This document shows positions 1 to 10,140 of a DNA stretch of 64,000 nt, piece by piece. Positions within the stretch are counted from its first letter, which is position 1. Every line of letters starts with the position of its first letter. The position numbers and the translations under genes were made by a program. The notes under the pieces are model-generated. The model did no database searches, was not told the origin of the DNA, and saw nothing but the letters and a program-made list of their open reading frames with translations. Source of the stretch: Sphagnum compactum (Eukaryota; Bryophyta; Sphagnopsida; Sphagnales); assembly GCA_965153455.1 (NCBI GenBank), contig OZ234498.1, forward strand, positions 1 to 64,000, in the 5' to 3' direction.

Positions 1-1148
1 AATGCGGCAGTTAAAACCTAACTCCCACAAGAGGTATATGATAGCTAAGACTTATCATCCAACACCACATTTTGATTACGGAGTATTTTGCGATTCTGTT
101 TGTGATATAAAGGGCATAAGCATGTGTTTTGAATATGGATTCTACGTCAGCGACCTTACATTGGTAATGCTAACCCCAATCATCGTGGCTCAAAACAAAT
201 ATGATCGTTCAGCTGTCTCACTTATACAAAATAATCTCCCGGAGAGAAGAGCAGCCTGCCGGACCCGAGGCACTCAATAACCAGATTTGTATAGGTCATC
301 AATAGCCGACCTGATGCTCACAAAGCAGGGAAATGCAGCACAGTTCCAAATAAGGAAAACAAAAGTTCCACAAGGGCGATGCGACAGACAACATACAAGA
401 TGCATTGCAATACTGGATGAACTAGATGAGCAAAACCCAGGAGGACAATGTCCATAGAAGTTCCCTTAATATTTTCAAGTCTTTTTTCAATGAACCAGAC
501 AAGACTGAATTTAACCAGCCTAATATTCGGCCTGGCACCTTCGATCGTGAAGGCTGACGAAAACGTCGCCTCGACTCGAGAGGCGAGGCGGCCTCTCACG
601 TGAGGTCCTGAATGGAACGGTCGTAACGGAGCGCTGAACCACCAGCTTCTGGAAACGGTGCCGGCGTGGAAAATCCAAATTGATTTGAAATCCAATCGCC
701 AGAGGTTTTGCTGGTGGTCTGTCTCTCACTCGTGGCTGGAAAAGAGTTCTCGTTGCAAGCATTTCGCACTTTATCACACAGACAGCAGGCTAGGCACTTG
801 TCACGCGCGGGATTTCAAGAAGTTCGTATTGCAGGTGGGGTGGGTTGGGTTGCAGTGGGGCTGGGGGCCTGGGGTTTGGACGTTTTTGTGAGCGACAAAC
901 AAACAAACAAGCAGCGAAAGCACACAGGCTAGGCACTTTCTTGTTGGGCTGGTGGTGGTGGTGGTGGTGGTGGTGGTGGTGGAGTTCCTTGATCTTTGCA
1001 CCATCATCGTCTCGGACAGAGCTAGTAGGCTAGGCACTGGAGGATAACCGGGGTGTTCATACCTTAAGGTGTTTTCCTCACTAACCGGCCAATACTGGTA
1101 TATGGAAGTATTTAAACTGTATTTGGAGGGTACATTATATTAACGAAT
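1..1148. other. No recognised gene; small repeats
   Basis: Open frames here are short and match no family I know; a 92-codon frame runs in from the left edge. The 12-mer AGGCTAGGCACT occurs three times (787-798, 926-937, 1027-1038), about 100-140 bp apart, with a GGT microsatellite between the last two. These look like remnants of a small tandem repeat. Confidence 0.5.
949..982 (+). repeat. (GGT)n microsatellite
   Basis: About eleven uninterrupted GGT triplets. They account for the poly-Trp or poly-Thr stretches in frames across this spot. Confidence 0.9.
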
Positions 1149-1186
1149 GGGTTTAGGGTTTAGGGTTTAACCTAAACCCTAAACCC
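1149..1186. repeat. Head-to-head telomeric repeat palindrome
   Basis: GGGTTTAGGGTTTAGG (1149-1164) is followed by a 6-nt spacer and its exact reverse complement (1171-1186). Plant-type TTTAGGG repeats therefore run directly into CCCTAAA repeats. The order G-rich then C-rich on one strand is the one expected where two chromosome ends have joined, but the tract is only 38 bp. Confidence 0.85.
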
Positions 1187-1196
1187 TCTTATCCCT

Positions 1197-1552
1197 CTTG
1201 CAAAAGTGCAAGAGTGTTCTTACACCTACTCCACTATAGGTGTAAGATCTCTCACACTTTTTTTCCGGAACATGTGTGACTTCTGTCCCCTCCTATGCCT
1301 TGTGAACTGCATATGTTCACCTTCAACCTTGTGCTTTAAAAATGTCGTGTGAATGTCTTCTACCCAGGTAGTAGACATTCCCACACCATGCGGCCGGTCC
1401 TATATGATGTGAACACATAAAACGCATGTAATGTAACTTCCTACACAAAGCTAATATTGTGTAGAGTGCATGCATGGTCAGTTAACGGGGGGCCCTTTAG
1501 GAGCACACCCGAGTGATTTACTTCCTATTGATTCCCCCACTGTGAAGTAAAT
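1197..1552. repeat. Cluster of six short hairpins
   Basis: Successive inverted repeats: 1197-1212 (6-bp stem, 4-nt loop), 1219-1246 (10-bp stem), 1302-1320 (6-bp stem), 1351-1380 (14-bp stem, one mismatch, 2-nt loop), 1441-1464 (8-bp stem), and 1516-1524 pairing with 1544-1552 (9 bp). They follow the telomeric palindrome directly. No coding frame runs through them. This could be a decayed foldback element or a structured transcript. Confidence 0.6.
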
Positions 1553-3410
1553 TGTGGGCGGGCAATGGTTGTTGCCACCTAAGGTAAACAAATAAAACAA
1601 ACCATTCGGCTGCTCTTTTCACCTGTAGCTCTGTCTGCTAGTCACAAGTGCCTGATTATGTATACACCTACCTTTTTTTTTTACCAGTTACAATCTACAG
1701 AAGATTGACAAAAGTCAAAAGACTTCTCCAAGACCGAGAGAGCACACAAGGGTAGTGCTAGTGAATAAATACTTCTACACTTCTACAGGATGCTGCAAAC
1801 AGGAGTCTTAACACATTTTGTACCCAGGTTGTTAACGTGCAATTAAAGGAGGGTAGTTGCCACCATTTAGCGACTTACCAAGGCTGCCTCACCGAAATTC
1901 CGTCTCCCCAAGCGCCTGCCAGCCATCCCAAACATGCCACATACCGTCCATTTGAATCACATAGTATTTCTGGAGCTGTTGAACCATAAAGCTGTCTGAG
2001 TTCAGATTTAACATTTTTTGGGCTTAAGATGGCCACTAAGAGGCCTCACTCAAAAAGGTCAAAGTACCAACATGGGTGCCGGTTCACCCTGGCCAACTTG
2101 TGCCACCTACACCGATGACCGGTTGGTCACCTTCAGGTTTCCTTTGAAAGTGTGCTAAATGATGCCACGTGGCACTCCAAAAATTTAGATTGCATTTTGA
2201 GCCCTCAGGCCTACCTGCACTAAAAATCCTTATATTTGGGATTTATTTATTTTTTTAGGGCAAATTTCCCCCCCTAGAAAAAGGATGCCCTAAACCTTGG
2301 ATAACATTCTTTTTCCAATTTTGCGATGTAGCAGTTTAGCAATGATCCAGAGTTCAATTTAGCAAATTTTGATTATTGACAAAGTAAAGTAAGAAAGTAA
2401 CAAATCAAAAAGGAATTTTATGGTTTTCTAAATATTTGTTTCCTAGAGTTTTATAGTTTCCATTTTCATGGGTTTTCTATAAATACTTTCCCCTTGGTTT
2501 TATTATTTTCTTTATTTATTTATTGTGCTTGCTCGAAAGGTTGGTTTCATATTTAATATTTCATTGGTGGTTTTCGTTTTTTACAATGTTTGCAAAAACT
2601 ATTTTTCTGTTGTGTATTTTTTCATTTTATTCTATATGATTGTTTTATAAATTTTGGGGGTTTAAGTTTTCAAATACAGCGTAGTTTCTTCGCCTTCTTT
2701 TTCTTCTTGTGATTTTTGTTGTTTATCTCATTTTTTAATGTTTTTTTTTTCTTTTACAACCGTTTTTTGGGTATTTATAACTTTTGACAACCTTATATTT
2801 ATCTTTTTATATTATTAGGTTTTTTTTTTCTTTTATTTTGGTCTTTCACATATGTAATTAAATTGATAGCACTGATAAGATTTTATACATGTACCTACAA
2901 TGGTTGCTCTGAGCTATGCTTGAATTTATGATTGCACATAATCTTAAACCCCTTGGTTTGACTTGTCGTTCGCACGAGAGCCAACAAAAATTCCGATAGC
3001 GACACGAACTGTATTCAAAAATCAACCTAGATTGCGAGATCTTTTGCGCGACTCCTACGTCCCATTCCTTTGGCCCTAACATAAAGCATGCCCTATTTAT
3101 GAGCAAATCCTGACAACATTTATGTTGATAATTCTAGAAAATAATCCAATGACCAAAAACGTTGCATGCAAGATTTACATAGTGCCAGTGATAACGTCGT
3201 AATCAAAATGGATGATCTCACGTAAAGTATTTTCTACCAACTGCAATTAAAAGAAAATGTGAACGAGATTTTTTGCTTGTCCTTCATAATGCTAGGATCT
3301 CACGTGAAAGGAGGTAAATAACCTCTGAGAATCCTATGATCCCGAATGTATCGTTGCAGGCGGGCCAAGATTTCTTGCCTTAAATGAAACAGACCTCAAG
3401 GTAACTCAAT
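1553..3410. other. AT-rich intergenic DNA
   Basis: No gene seen. The stretch is AT-rich with T-homopolymers around 2500-2830 and contains one dispersed repeat copy (2009-2185). The last few hundred bases lead into the promoter of the gene at 3718. Confidence 0.5.
2009..2140 (+). repeat. Dispersed repeat, inverted copy at 16.0-16.17 kb
   Basis: About 130 bp matches the reverse complement of roughly 16020-16170, about 90% by eye. Shared landmarks are GGCCACTAAGAGG and CCAACATGGGTGCCGG. Nearby 2143-2180 resembles the reverse complement of about 16700-16738, but in a different order, so the two loci share rearranged modules. Confidence 0.7.
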
Positions 3411-3414
3411 GTAA

Positions 3415-3423
3415 TATAAAAGG
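3415..3423 (+). promoter_or_regulatory. TATA box of the gene at 3718
   Basis: TATAAAAGG lies about 130 bp upstream of a good splice donor (exon end at 3552, then GTGCGT) and 295 bp upstream of the ATG. Transcription would start near 3445-3455, leaving a roughly 100-nt first 5'-UTR exon. Confidence 0.5.
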
Positions 3424-3717
3424 TTGCATAGGGTGGTCGACTCATTCAATCATTCACGTAAAGGTTGTTTTTGGCAAGTAGTTGATACATACTTAAGTCG
3501 CACTGCCCTTGTTCCTTCTGTGCTCAACTCTCAAGCTTGTGTGTCTACAAAGGTGCGTAATTAGTTTTTTTTTTTGTGATCGTCAATCCTTTTGATGGCA
3601 ATGCGTTCATCATCGATCGTGGTTGGTTTTTCTAGCGTTTATGATCTTACAAGAAGCGTCAAATTTATATCCATTTGTTTCTAAATATTTTGAGTCTCAT
3701 AATCATATTTTTTGTAG

Positions 3718-4182
3718 ATGGGAGAACCCGAAGGTACCAACCTGATGGACATGCCGTTGGAAGTTCGAACTAACATCCTTAAGTTTTCATGGGCCGATGA
3801 ATATGATGCATGGGAATATAAGGAGGATGGTCGCGTTTTAATTGTTGACCTACATAAGTTGCTTGCCCCTGCTACTGATGAGTGGGAAAAGCAAATGCCA
3901 GACATTCTAGCCCATGTTCACCTCGGGGTGGTTGACCATCTCGTCATCCTGGCATACATAGAAGTCACAGAAAGATATCGAGGACGTTGTTTTACAGTGT
4001 ATCACCCAATGCGCGTAGAATGGTTCCCAGAACTTGATGATCTGGTCCGCAATCCACCTCCGAACATGCTCGTGACCATTAAAACGCATGGAGACGAAAT
4101 CCCTGAAACGCATCCCGACGACATATATGGAACGCCTGGTGACGACATTGATGACAAGAAGGAATATGTTTGGGGGGCGTAA
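3718..4182 (+). CDS. Small protein of unknown function, possibly F-box-like N-terminus
   Basis: A 154-codon frame starts at an ATG immediately after a splice acceptor (T-rich tract then TTGTAG). With the TATA box at 3415 and the donor at 3552/3553 this gives a 5'-UTR intron of 165 bp ending at the start codon, a common plant gene structure. The protein is soluble and acidic at the C-terminus (many Asp/Glu in the last 30 residues), with no signal peptide or membrane segment. Residues 9-22 (LMDMPLEVRTNILK) resemble the first helix of an F-box, but the rest of that domain is not clear. I do not recognise the family. Codon use and a long AT-rich 3' flank support a real gene; function unknown. Confidence 0.6.
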   Translation: MGEPEGTNLMDMPLEVRTNILKFSWADEYDAWEYKEDGRVLIVDLHKLLAPATDEWEKQMPDILAHVHLGVVDHLVILAYIEVTERYRGRCFTVYHPMRVEWFPELDDLVRNPPPNMLVTIKTHGDEIPETHPDDIYGTPGDDIDDKKEYVWGA

Positions 4183-4964
4183 TAGTAATCGTTCATTTTT
4201 GTCGGCATGGTGAGAAAAAAAAGCTTGTGATAGTTTTGTAGTTAATCTTTTTGCAAAGGATTGATTGCAGTGTAGATACTTGATGCAAAAGCCATGCAAA
4301 GTTCAAAAAAATGAAGATTGTTCATTGTTGTAAGAATTTCGAAAAAAATACTTGTAGTGGCTTTGTAGTCAGTTTTTGTTTTGTTTTACATGCATTAAGT
4401 GTAATTCTTTAGTGGAAAAACATGTTGTTGTAAAAGGTCCTAGAACATAAATTTAACCTTTATTACTCTTAAAATTATTCACCAATTTTTATTTATCCTT
4501 TAAAGTTAAGTTTCTTTTTTTGTGTGCTAGTTTTTAAACAATATATATGTATATTAATGAACTATACCCTAGATGCCATTTGTCAAGTCCATTTGTAGGT
4601 TGATTATCAAGTGTCAGATAATAAGTTTACCATCGAAAAACACATATCTACTAACCATACGTTTACATATTTTATCGATACCATTCACAACTTATTGTCC
4701 CATCATGTTGGTCTCCGAAACCCATTCAAATCAAATTGTTTTCAAGCATTATTCTCTGAACAAAAAAACATCATAAAAAATAAAGATCTCACCATAAGAT
4801 GTCAAGAAATCAAAACTTGTCCAACAACCCTAAATTCTACTCCTATTCCATTTTCCAAAGTTAGACAATTCCCTTCTTTTTGTCTGGCAACCATTACAAC
4901 CGACCAGTGAACACAATAAGTTATTTATGAAATTAAGAATAAACCAATAATCTGACATTCATAG
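4183..4964. other. 3' flank of the small gene, AT-rich
   Basis: Probable 3' UTR and intergenic DNA. It has several AATAAA-like and T-rich stretches and no other gene. It ends where the 390-bp array begins. Confidence 0.45.
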
Positions 4965-5280
4965 ACATTCACAGACATTCACAGACATTCACATGGCATT
5001 TACAAGTCCACTAGAATTTGAGGAATCCATCTCACTTGAGCATTGATTTAGTGTGATTAAATTACATGCATCGAGGTGAAGAGAAGAGAGCTCGCCAACA
5101 ATTTGGTGACCAACGAGCCGACGGAATTACCAATGAGCACCGGGAAAAATCCGACCCCCATCAACATTGCCTAACCAAACAGCTCAAAAACAATGTTCAT
5201 GGGGCCTCCCCTAATAGCCTCAGAAATTATGCATGTGAGTAAGCTTTTGTTAAAATAGATTTCTAGATTATTATTCCTTA

Positions 5281-5856
5281 CTAGTGGGTGCCCGTGGCCG
5301 ATGGCCACCTTGAAGTCCCCCGTGGGTGCCCGTGACCTTGGGCCACTGTGAAGTTTTATACGTTTTATTTTTTCTTATCTTTTACTCTTTATTTGGCCCC
5401 TGCCCTGCCCGCCCTTTTATTTTTTCTTATCTTTTACTCTTTATTTGGCCCCTGCCCTGCCCGCCCTTTTATTTTTCCTTATCTTTTATTCTTTATTTGG
5501 CCCCTGCCCTTCCCGCACAGCCCTGCCCCCTGCCCTGCAAGACAGATGGACAGACGGACCCTGCCCTGCCCCCTGCCCCACCCTGCCCTGTCTGGCCGCC
5601 CGTTTTTCCGAATCCCTTTTTCCGAATCTAGTTTTCCGAATCCCGTTTTTCGAATCCAATTTTTCGCCGGTCCATTAAAACGCGGAACCGTCGTCGGACG
5701 CACAGACACTGTTGTAATTATATACAAAAAAACTCTACTGTCCGCCTAGGACAGTCGCCATTTAATGTAAATTGATGGATGAAGGGATGGACGGATGGAC
5801 GATGGGACGGACGGATGGATGGAAAGGATCATTTCATCTCGACGTCTTTTATTATA
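5281..5856. mobile_element. 576-bp insertion with 12-bp target-site duplication
   Basis: The first 390-bp repeat is interrupted here: its sequence stops at 5280 and resumes at 5857. The 12-mer TATTATTCCTTA occurs on both sides (5269-5280 and 5857-5868), as expected for a target-site duplication. The insert starts CTAGTGGGTGCCCGTGG, contains a 52-bp tandem repeat and a GATG/GACGG-rich end. It has no coding frame of note and no evident terminal inverted repeats, so it is non-autonomous; a SINE-like or other retroposed origin would fit a 12-bp duplication. Confidence 0.7.
5362..5516 (+). repeat. 52-bp tandem repeat, three copies
   Basis: Pyrimidine-rich unit (TTTTATTTTTTCTTATC... then GGCCCCTGCCCTGCCCG) repeated three times inside the 576-bp insertion. 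The overlapping open frames here are by-products of composition. Confidence 0.85.
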
Positions 5857-7680
5857 TATTATTCCTTATAAAAATTTCTTTTCCGGCAAATGTGACGACC
5901 AACCAATAAATGCAATAACATAATTATGAAATTAAGAACAAGACATTCACAGACATTCACATGGCATTTACAGGTCCGACAAAATTCCAGGAATCCATTT
6001 TAGTAGAGCATTGATTTAGTGTGACTAAATTACATGCATCGAGGTTAACAGAAGAGAGCTTGCCAACAATTCGGTGACCAATCAGCCGACCGAATCATCA
6101 ACGAGCACCGAGTAGAACCCAGCCCCCACAAACATTGCCTAACCAAACAGCTCAAAAACAATGTTCATGGGGCCTCCCCGAATAACCTCACAGATTGTGC
6201 ATGTAATCCAGCTCCTCTTGAAATGGATTCCTAGAATTAATCCTTATAAAGAAAAGATCATCCGACGACCATGACAACCAACCAGTGAATGCAATAAGAT
6301 AACCATGAGATTGAGAACAAACCTGGAATCATACGCACACAGACATTCCCATGGCATTTACAGGTCCAACAAAATTCCAGGAATCCATTTCAGTAGAGCA
6401 TCAATTTAGTGTGACTAAATTACATGCATCGAGGTCAGCAGAAAAGAGCTCGCCAACAATTCGGTGACCAATCAGCCGACCGAATCACTAACGAGCACCG
6501 AGTAGAATCCGGCCCCCACAAACATTGCCTAACCAAACAGCTCAAAAACAATGTTCATGGGGCCTCCCCGAATAACCTCACAGATTGTGCATGTAATCCA
6601 GCTCCTCTTGAAATGGATTCCTAGAATTAATCCTTATAAAGAAAAGATCATCCGACGACCATGACAACCAACCAGTGAATGCAATAAGATAACCATGAGA
6701 TTGAGAACAAACCTGGAATCATACGCACACAGCCATTCCCATGGCATTTAGAGGTCCAACAAAATTCCAGGAATCCATTTCAGGAGAGCATCGATTTAGT
6801 GTGACTAAATTACATGCATCGAGGTCAGCAGAAGAGAGCTTGCCAACAATTCGGTGACCAATCAGCCGACCGAATCACTAACGAGCACCGAGTAGAACCC
6901 GGCCCCCACAAACATTGCCTAACCAAACAGCTCAAAAACAATGTTCATGGGGCCTCCCCGAATAACTTCACAGATTGTGCATGTAATCCAGCTCCTCTTG
7001 AAATGGATTCCTAGAATTAATCCTTATAAAAAAAAGATCATCCGACGACCATGACAACCAACCAGTGAATGCAATAAGATAACCATGAGATTGAGAACCA
7101 ACCTGGAATCATACGCACACAGACATTCCCATGGCATTTAGAGGTCCAACAAAATTCCAGGAATCCATTTCAGCAGAGCATCGATTTAGTGTGACTAAAT
7201 TACATGCATCGAGGTCAGCAGAAGAGAGCTTGCCAACAATTCGGTGACCAATCAGCCGACCGAATCACCAACGAGCACCGAGTAGAACCCGGCCCCCACA
7301 AACATTGCCTAACCAAACAACTCAAAAACAATGTTCATGGGGCCTCCCCGAATAACCTCACAGATTGTGCATGTAATCCAACTCCTCTTGAAATGGATTC
7401 CTAGAATTAATCCTTATAAAAAAAAGATTTTTCCGACAACCATGACAAGGAACCAGCAAATGCAATAAGATAACTATGAGATTAAGAACAAACCAAGAAT
7501 CATGTGCACACAAACATTCACACAGCATTTACAAGCATTTATGAACATTTACAAGGACTTCGAAAGACAAAGCAAAGGTCATTGCCACGATGTACTTCTA
7601 AGAACTCGCAGACTCTCTAGAAAGAACATAAAAGAAAGGGAAGAAGATATAACTCCTCGTCTTGTTTCACAAATACTCAC

Positions 7681-7837
7681 CCGATCTCACAAATTCCGGT
7701 ACTTCGGCATTTTAGAACCAGTGCAGCTCGAGGAGAATAAGGTTCACCTTCCTCGACTATTTCGGACACATTGTCCTGCAATACACAAGTATCAAAGACT
7801 CCGCGAAAGAACGCCACCACCTGTTTTCCATCTTGGA
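7681..7837 (-). CDS. Candidate internal exon, unknown gene
   Basis: On the minus strand a CTACAG acceptor (exon begins 7837) and a GTGAGT donor (exon ends 7681) bracket 157 nt open in one frame: 51 codons beginning QDGKQVVAFFRGVF after two phase bases. I do not recognise the protein and it does not look like RAPTOR. A second possible mini-exon lies upstream near 8085-8145 (acceptor TGATAG, residues RQCNGKGESIKKVG), but the phases do not join cleanly. Confidence 0.35.
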
Positions 7838-8789
7838 CTGTAGTCAGAAAGTAATGACTACAAGAGCAACAACACTATCTTGACAACAACTTTTCAGAGC
7901 TAACACTGCTTCCTGAGGATTGGCATAAGCTAGATTGGAACATGCACATCAACTCTCAGTGAAAGCAGGAACTAGAGGCCACCAACCAACAGGTTTCTGA
8001 GATGGAAGGTTTTCAGAAACTGGGAAGTTTTTTGAGAAGGAGCATGGAGGGTGGAAAGGAAATTTGGGCAAGAAACCTGTGGTGCAAGTTCATGGATTCC
8101 TACTTTCTTAATGCTCTCACCCTTTCCATTGCATTGACGCACTATCAGAAGCAAAACACAAAACAAACCCATGAGCACATTATGAATGTCTAGCTCTATT
8201 CTCTCTAGAAGACTCCGTGAGGGCAACAAGCATGGAAACGGCCAATAACAGAATAAAAACAGGGTTTAGTTCTCAAAGACGACATTAAGAAGTATTAAAA
8301 CTGGAGTCACATTGCAATACAGCAGACAGTTTCCAAACTGCAACACTGGTTCACAAGATAACCTGGTCACTCATTCACACAGAAATCCAACCATGTGAAC
8401 CAAAAGGCATCAAAAGACAGTGTTTCCCCATCATGGTAGCCATCAACAGACATGGCTTCAGAGTGACTCCTACAGAAAGATATGCAGGGCAAACTTTACA
8501 AATAGACACAGCTTCGCAATGTCCAATCAATTGTCGTCTTTGCATAATACAAGATCTCCTGCACAGGTGCCCATAACAAGCAGACAGAAAGAGGGAGGAT
8601 GTAGTTTGTTGCCTATACCAGGCTTACAACCAGACAACCAGAGACAGAGAACAACAACAAGGTTTCATATACAACAACGAGGGAGAATTGGAAGAGATGG
8701 GGTTGCAATTGACCAACAAATAAAGGCCTGTTTAATCAAGAAAGATGCAGAAAGGTTGAGGACAGTGATAGGGGAATGTGGGGACTCAC

Positions 8790-9122
8790 TCTGTCCTTCA
8801 TCCTCCACTTGGAAACAACGCCACTCTCCAGCGGCCCAGCCAACGTGACTGGTTCCGCAGCATCATGCCGCAAGTCAGAAAGGTAGAGGTTATGCGGAAA
8901 GTGTGGCACGCTGGCTGCCGCCTCTACTCCTCCTCCTCCCCAGCGGCGCTGCTCCTCAGCAGTATGTTGTGCCTCCTCCTCCTCCACTCGCCCGGTTCCA
9001 GTAAGGTGGTCGTCCATGAGCTGCTGCGGAATTGACGGCAAGCGCCGTGCGGGACCTAAAGTGCCGCCTGAAATGCTTTCCAGGGAGCGCTGCCTACACA
9101 AAACAAAGTCTCCTAGCGCCAT
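8790..9122 (-). CDS. RAPTOR: RAPTOR first coding exon (TORC1 subunit)
   Basis: RAPTOR is the scaffold of the TORC1 growth-control kinase complex in the cytosol and presents substrates to TOR. Read on the minus strand, this exon encodes 111 residues starting MALGDF, the conserved start of plant RAPTOR. It ends with the family's LRHDA, a Glu/Pro linker and SKWRMKDR just before a phase-0 GTGAGT donor (8789-8784), where the family continues with the MKT...ALVLCLN segment. The middle is a variable, Glu- and Gly-rich linker (EEEE, GGGG), as in other plants. Upstream on the minus strand lies a (GA)n tract (9294-9312), typical of plant 5' UTRs. I cannot find exon 2 (the caspase-like RNC domain) down to the 390-bp array, so this is either a gene with a very long first intron or an isolated first exon. 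Confidence 0.7.
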
Positions 9123-10140
9123 TCGCCCCCCGCCACCTCAAACCCCACCATATCCCACTCTAGTTTTTTTGGGTTTGTGTTGGAAACTCAACGCTCTTCT
9201 TCCACTGCCTCCCTCCTTCCACGGCACCTCAGATCGCTATGGAGGCATCCCAGCCGCGCCACGGAGCTGCAACAAAATTTTGAACAAGATGCTCTCTCTC
9301 TCTCTCTCTCTCCACAGGGGTCTGATCTACAGGGTTTCAGCAAGGTTTGCATGAAAGGAAACTACGGCAGAGGACAAAACATCTGGAGGCCGCCATTGCA
9401 CAAAAGCAGACGGCTCTCGAGGTTCAAACATCTCCACGCTCTAAAATCGTGCTACAGGGACGGGAACAGTTCAACCCTTTTAACAAGGAGTTGTTTCTTG
9501 TCCTTTTCAGCTCTCCATCTTTATCCCCCTTCTTCGTTTCCTTCTTTGTTTGTCTCCTGCTTCTTCTTCTTCTTCTTCTTCGTCTCCTTTGGTCTTACAA
9601 AAATCCCACGCACAGGCGGACAGGCAAGAAGGCAGCTAAACCGAAAGAGGTCTTTCCGGAACAGGAACGAAAAAAACCGAAAAAGACTTCAACAACGAGA
9701 AAAGAAACCCACAAAACAAAAAGCAGAGAACGTCAAGAAGCCCTACAAAACACATCTACTGTAAACTGTTTGTTTCTTGCAGCAACAGACAGAAGAAACG
9801 AACACAAAAATATTTCCTCCCTTTTGTTGCGTTCCTTCCTTCCTTCCTCGACTTACATCTGTTTGTTTTTTATTCCTGCATTTCATCGGAGGAGTTTTTG
9901 TGGAGCAGTTTCGGCTTGAACTTCTTCCACGAATGATGATCCGTCCGTCACCAACATCAATAGCAACTCCCGTCCGTCCAACAAAACAGCAAAACATACA
10001 CACAACGACAAAGAATTCCTGCCGGACGCCAGTGCACGGTACTGACACAACATACTAGGTGTGGAAGCGGGGGAACTCTGACACCGTAAGCAGGAACTGG
10101 AAGAAGATAAGAAAAAGCCCAGCAGCAAAGAAAAATGCTC
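9123..10140. other. Pyrimidine-rich 5' region upstream of the RAPTOR exon
   Basis: Contains (CT)n at 9294-9312 and (TTC)n near 9558-9583. Long frames in several phases here are composition effects. On the minus strand it is where the RAPTOR 5' UTR and promoter would lie; no TATA box is convincing. Confidence 0.4.

Larger units (their letters stand above)
4965..7500 (+). repeat. 390-bp tandem repeat array, about five copies
   Basis: Copies start near 4965 (diverged and interrupted), 5940, 6331, 6721 and 7111. The last three are spaced exactly 390 bp and nearly identical. Each carries a 66-codon frame at the same place (6424, 6814, 7204; ATG in ACATGCATCG). The frame is kept because the copies are recent; nothing in the peptide suggests a domain. 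The unit begins around CATTCCCATGGCATTTA. Confidence 0.9.

Noticed and set aside
6424-7404. Three 66-codon frames spaced 390 bp
   Set aside because: Explained by near-identical tandem copies; no domain and no sign of purifying selection can be judged.
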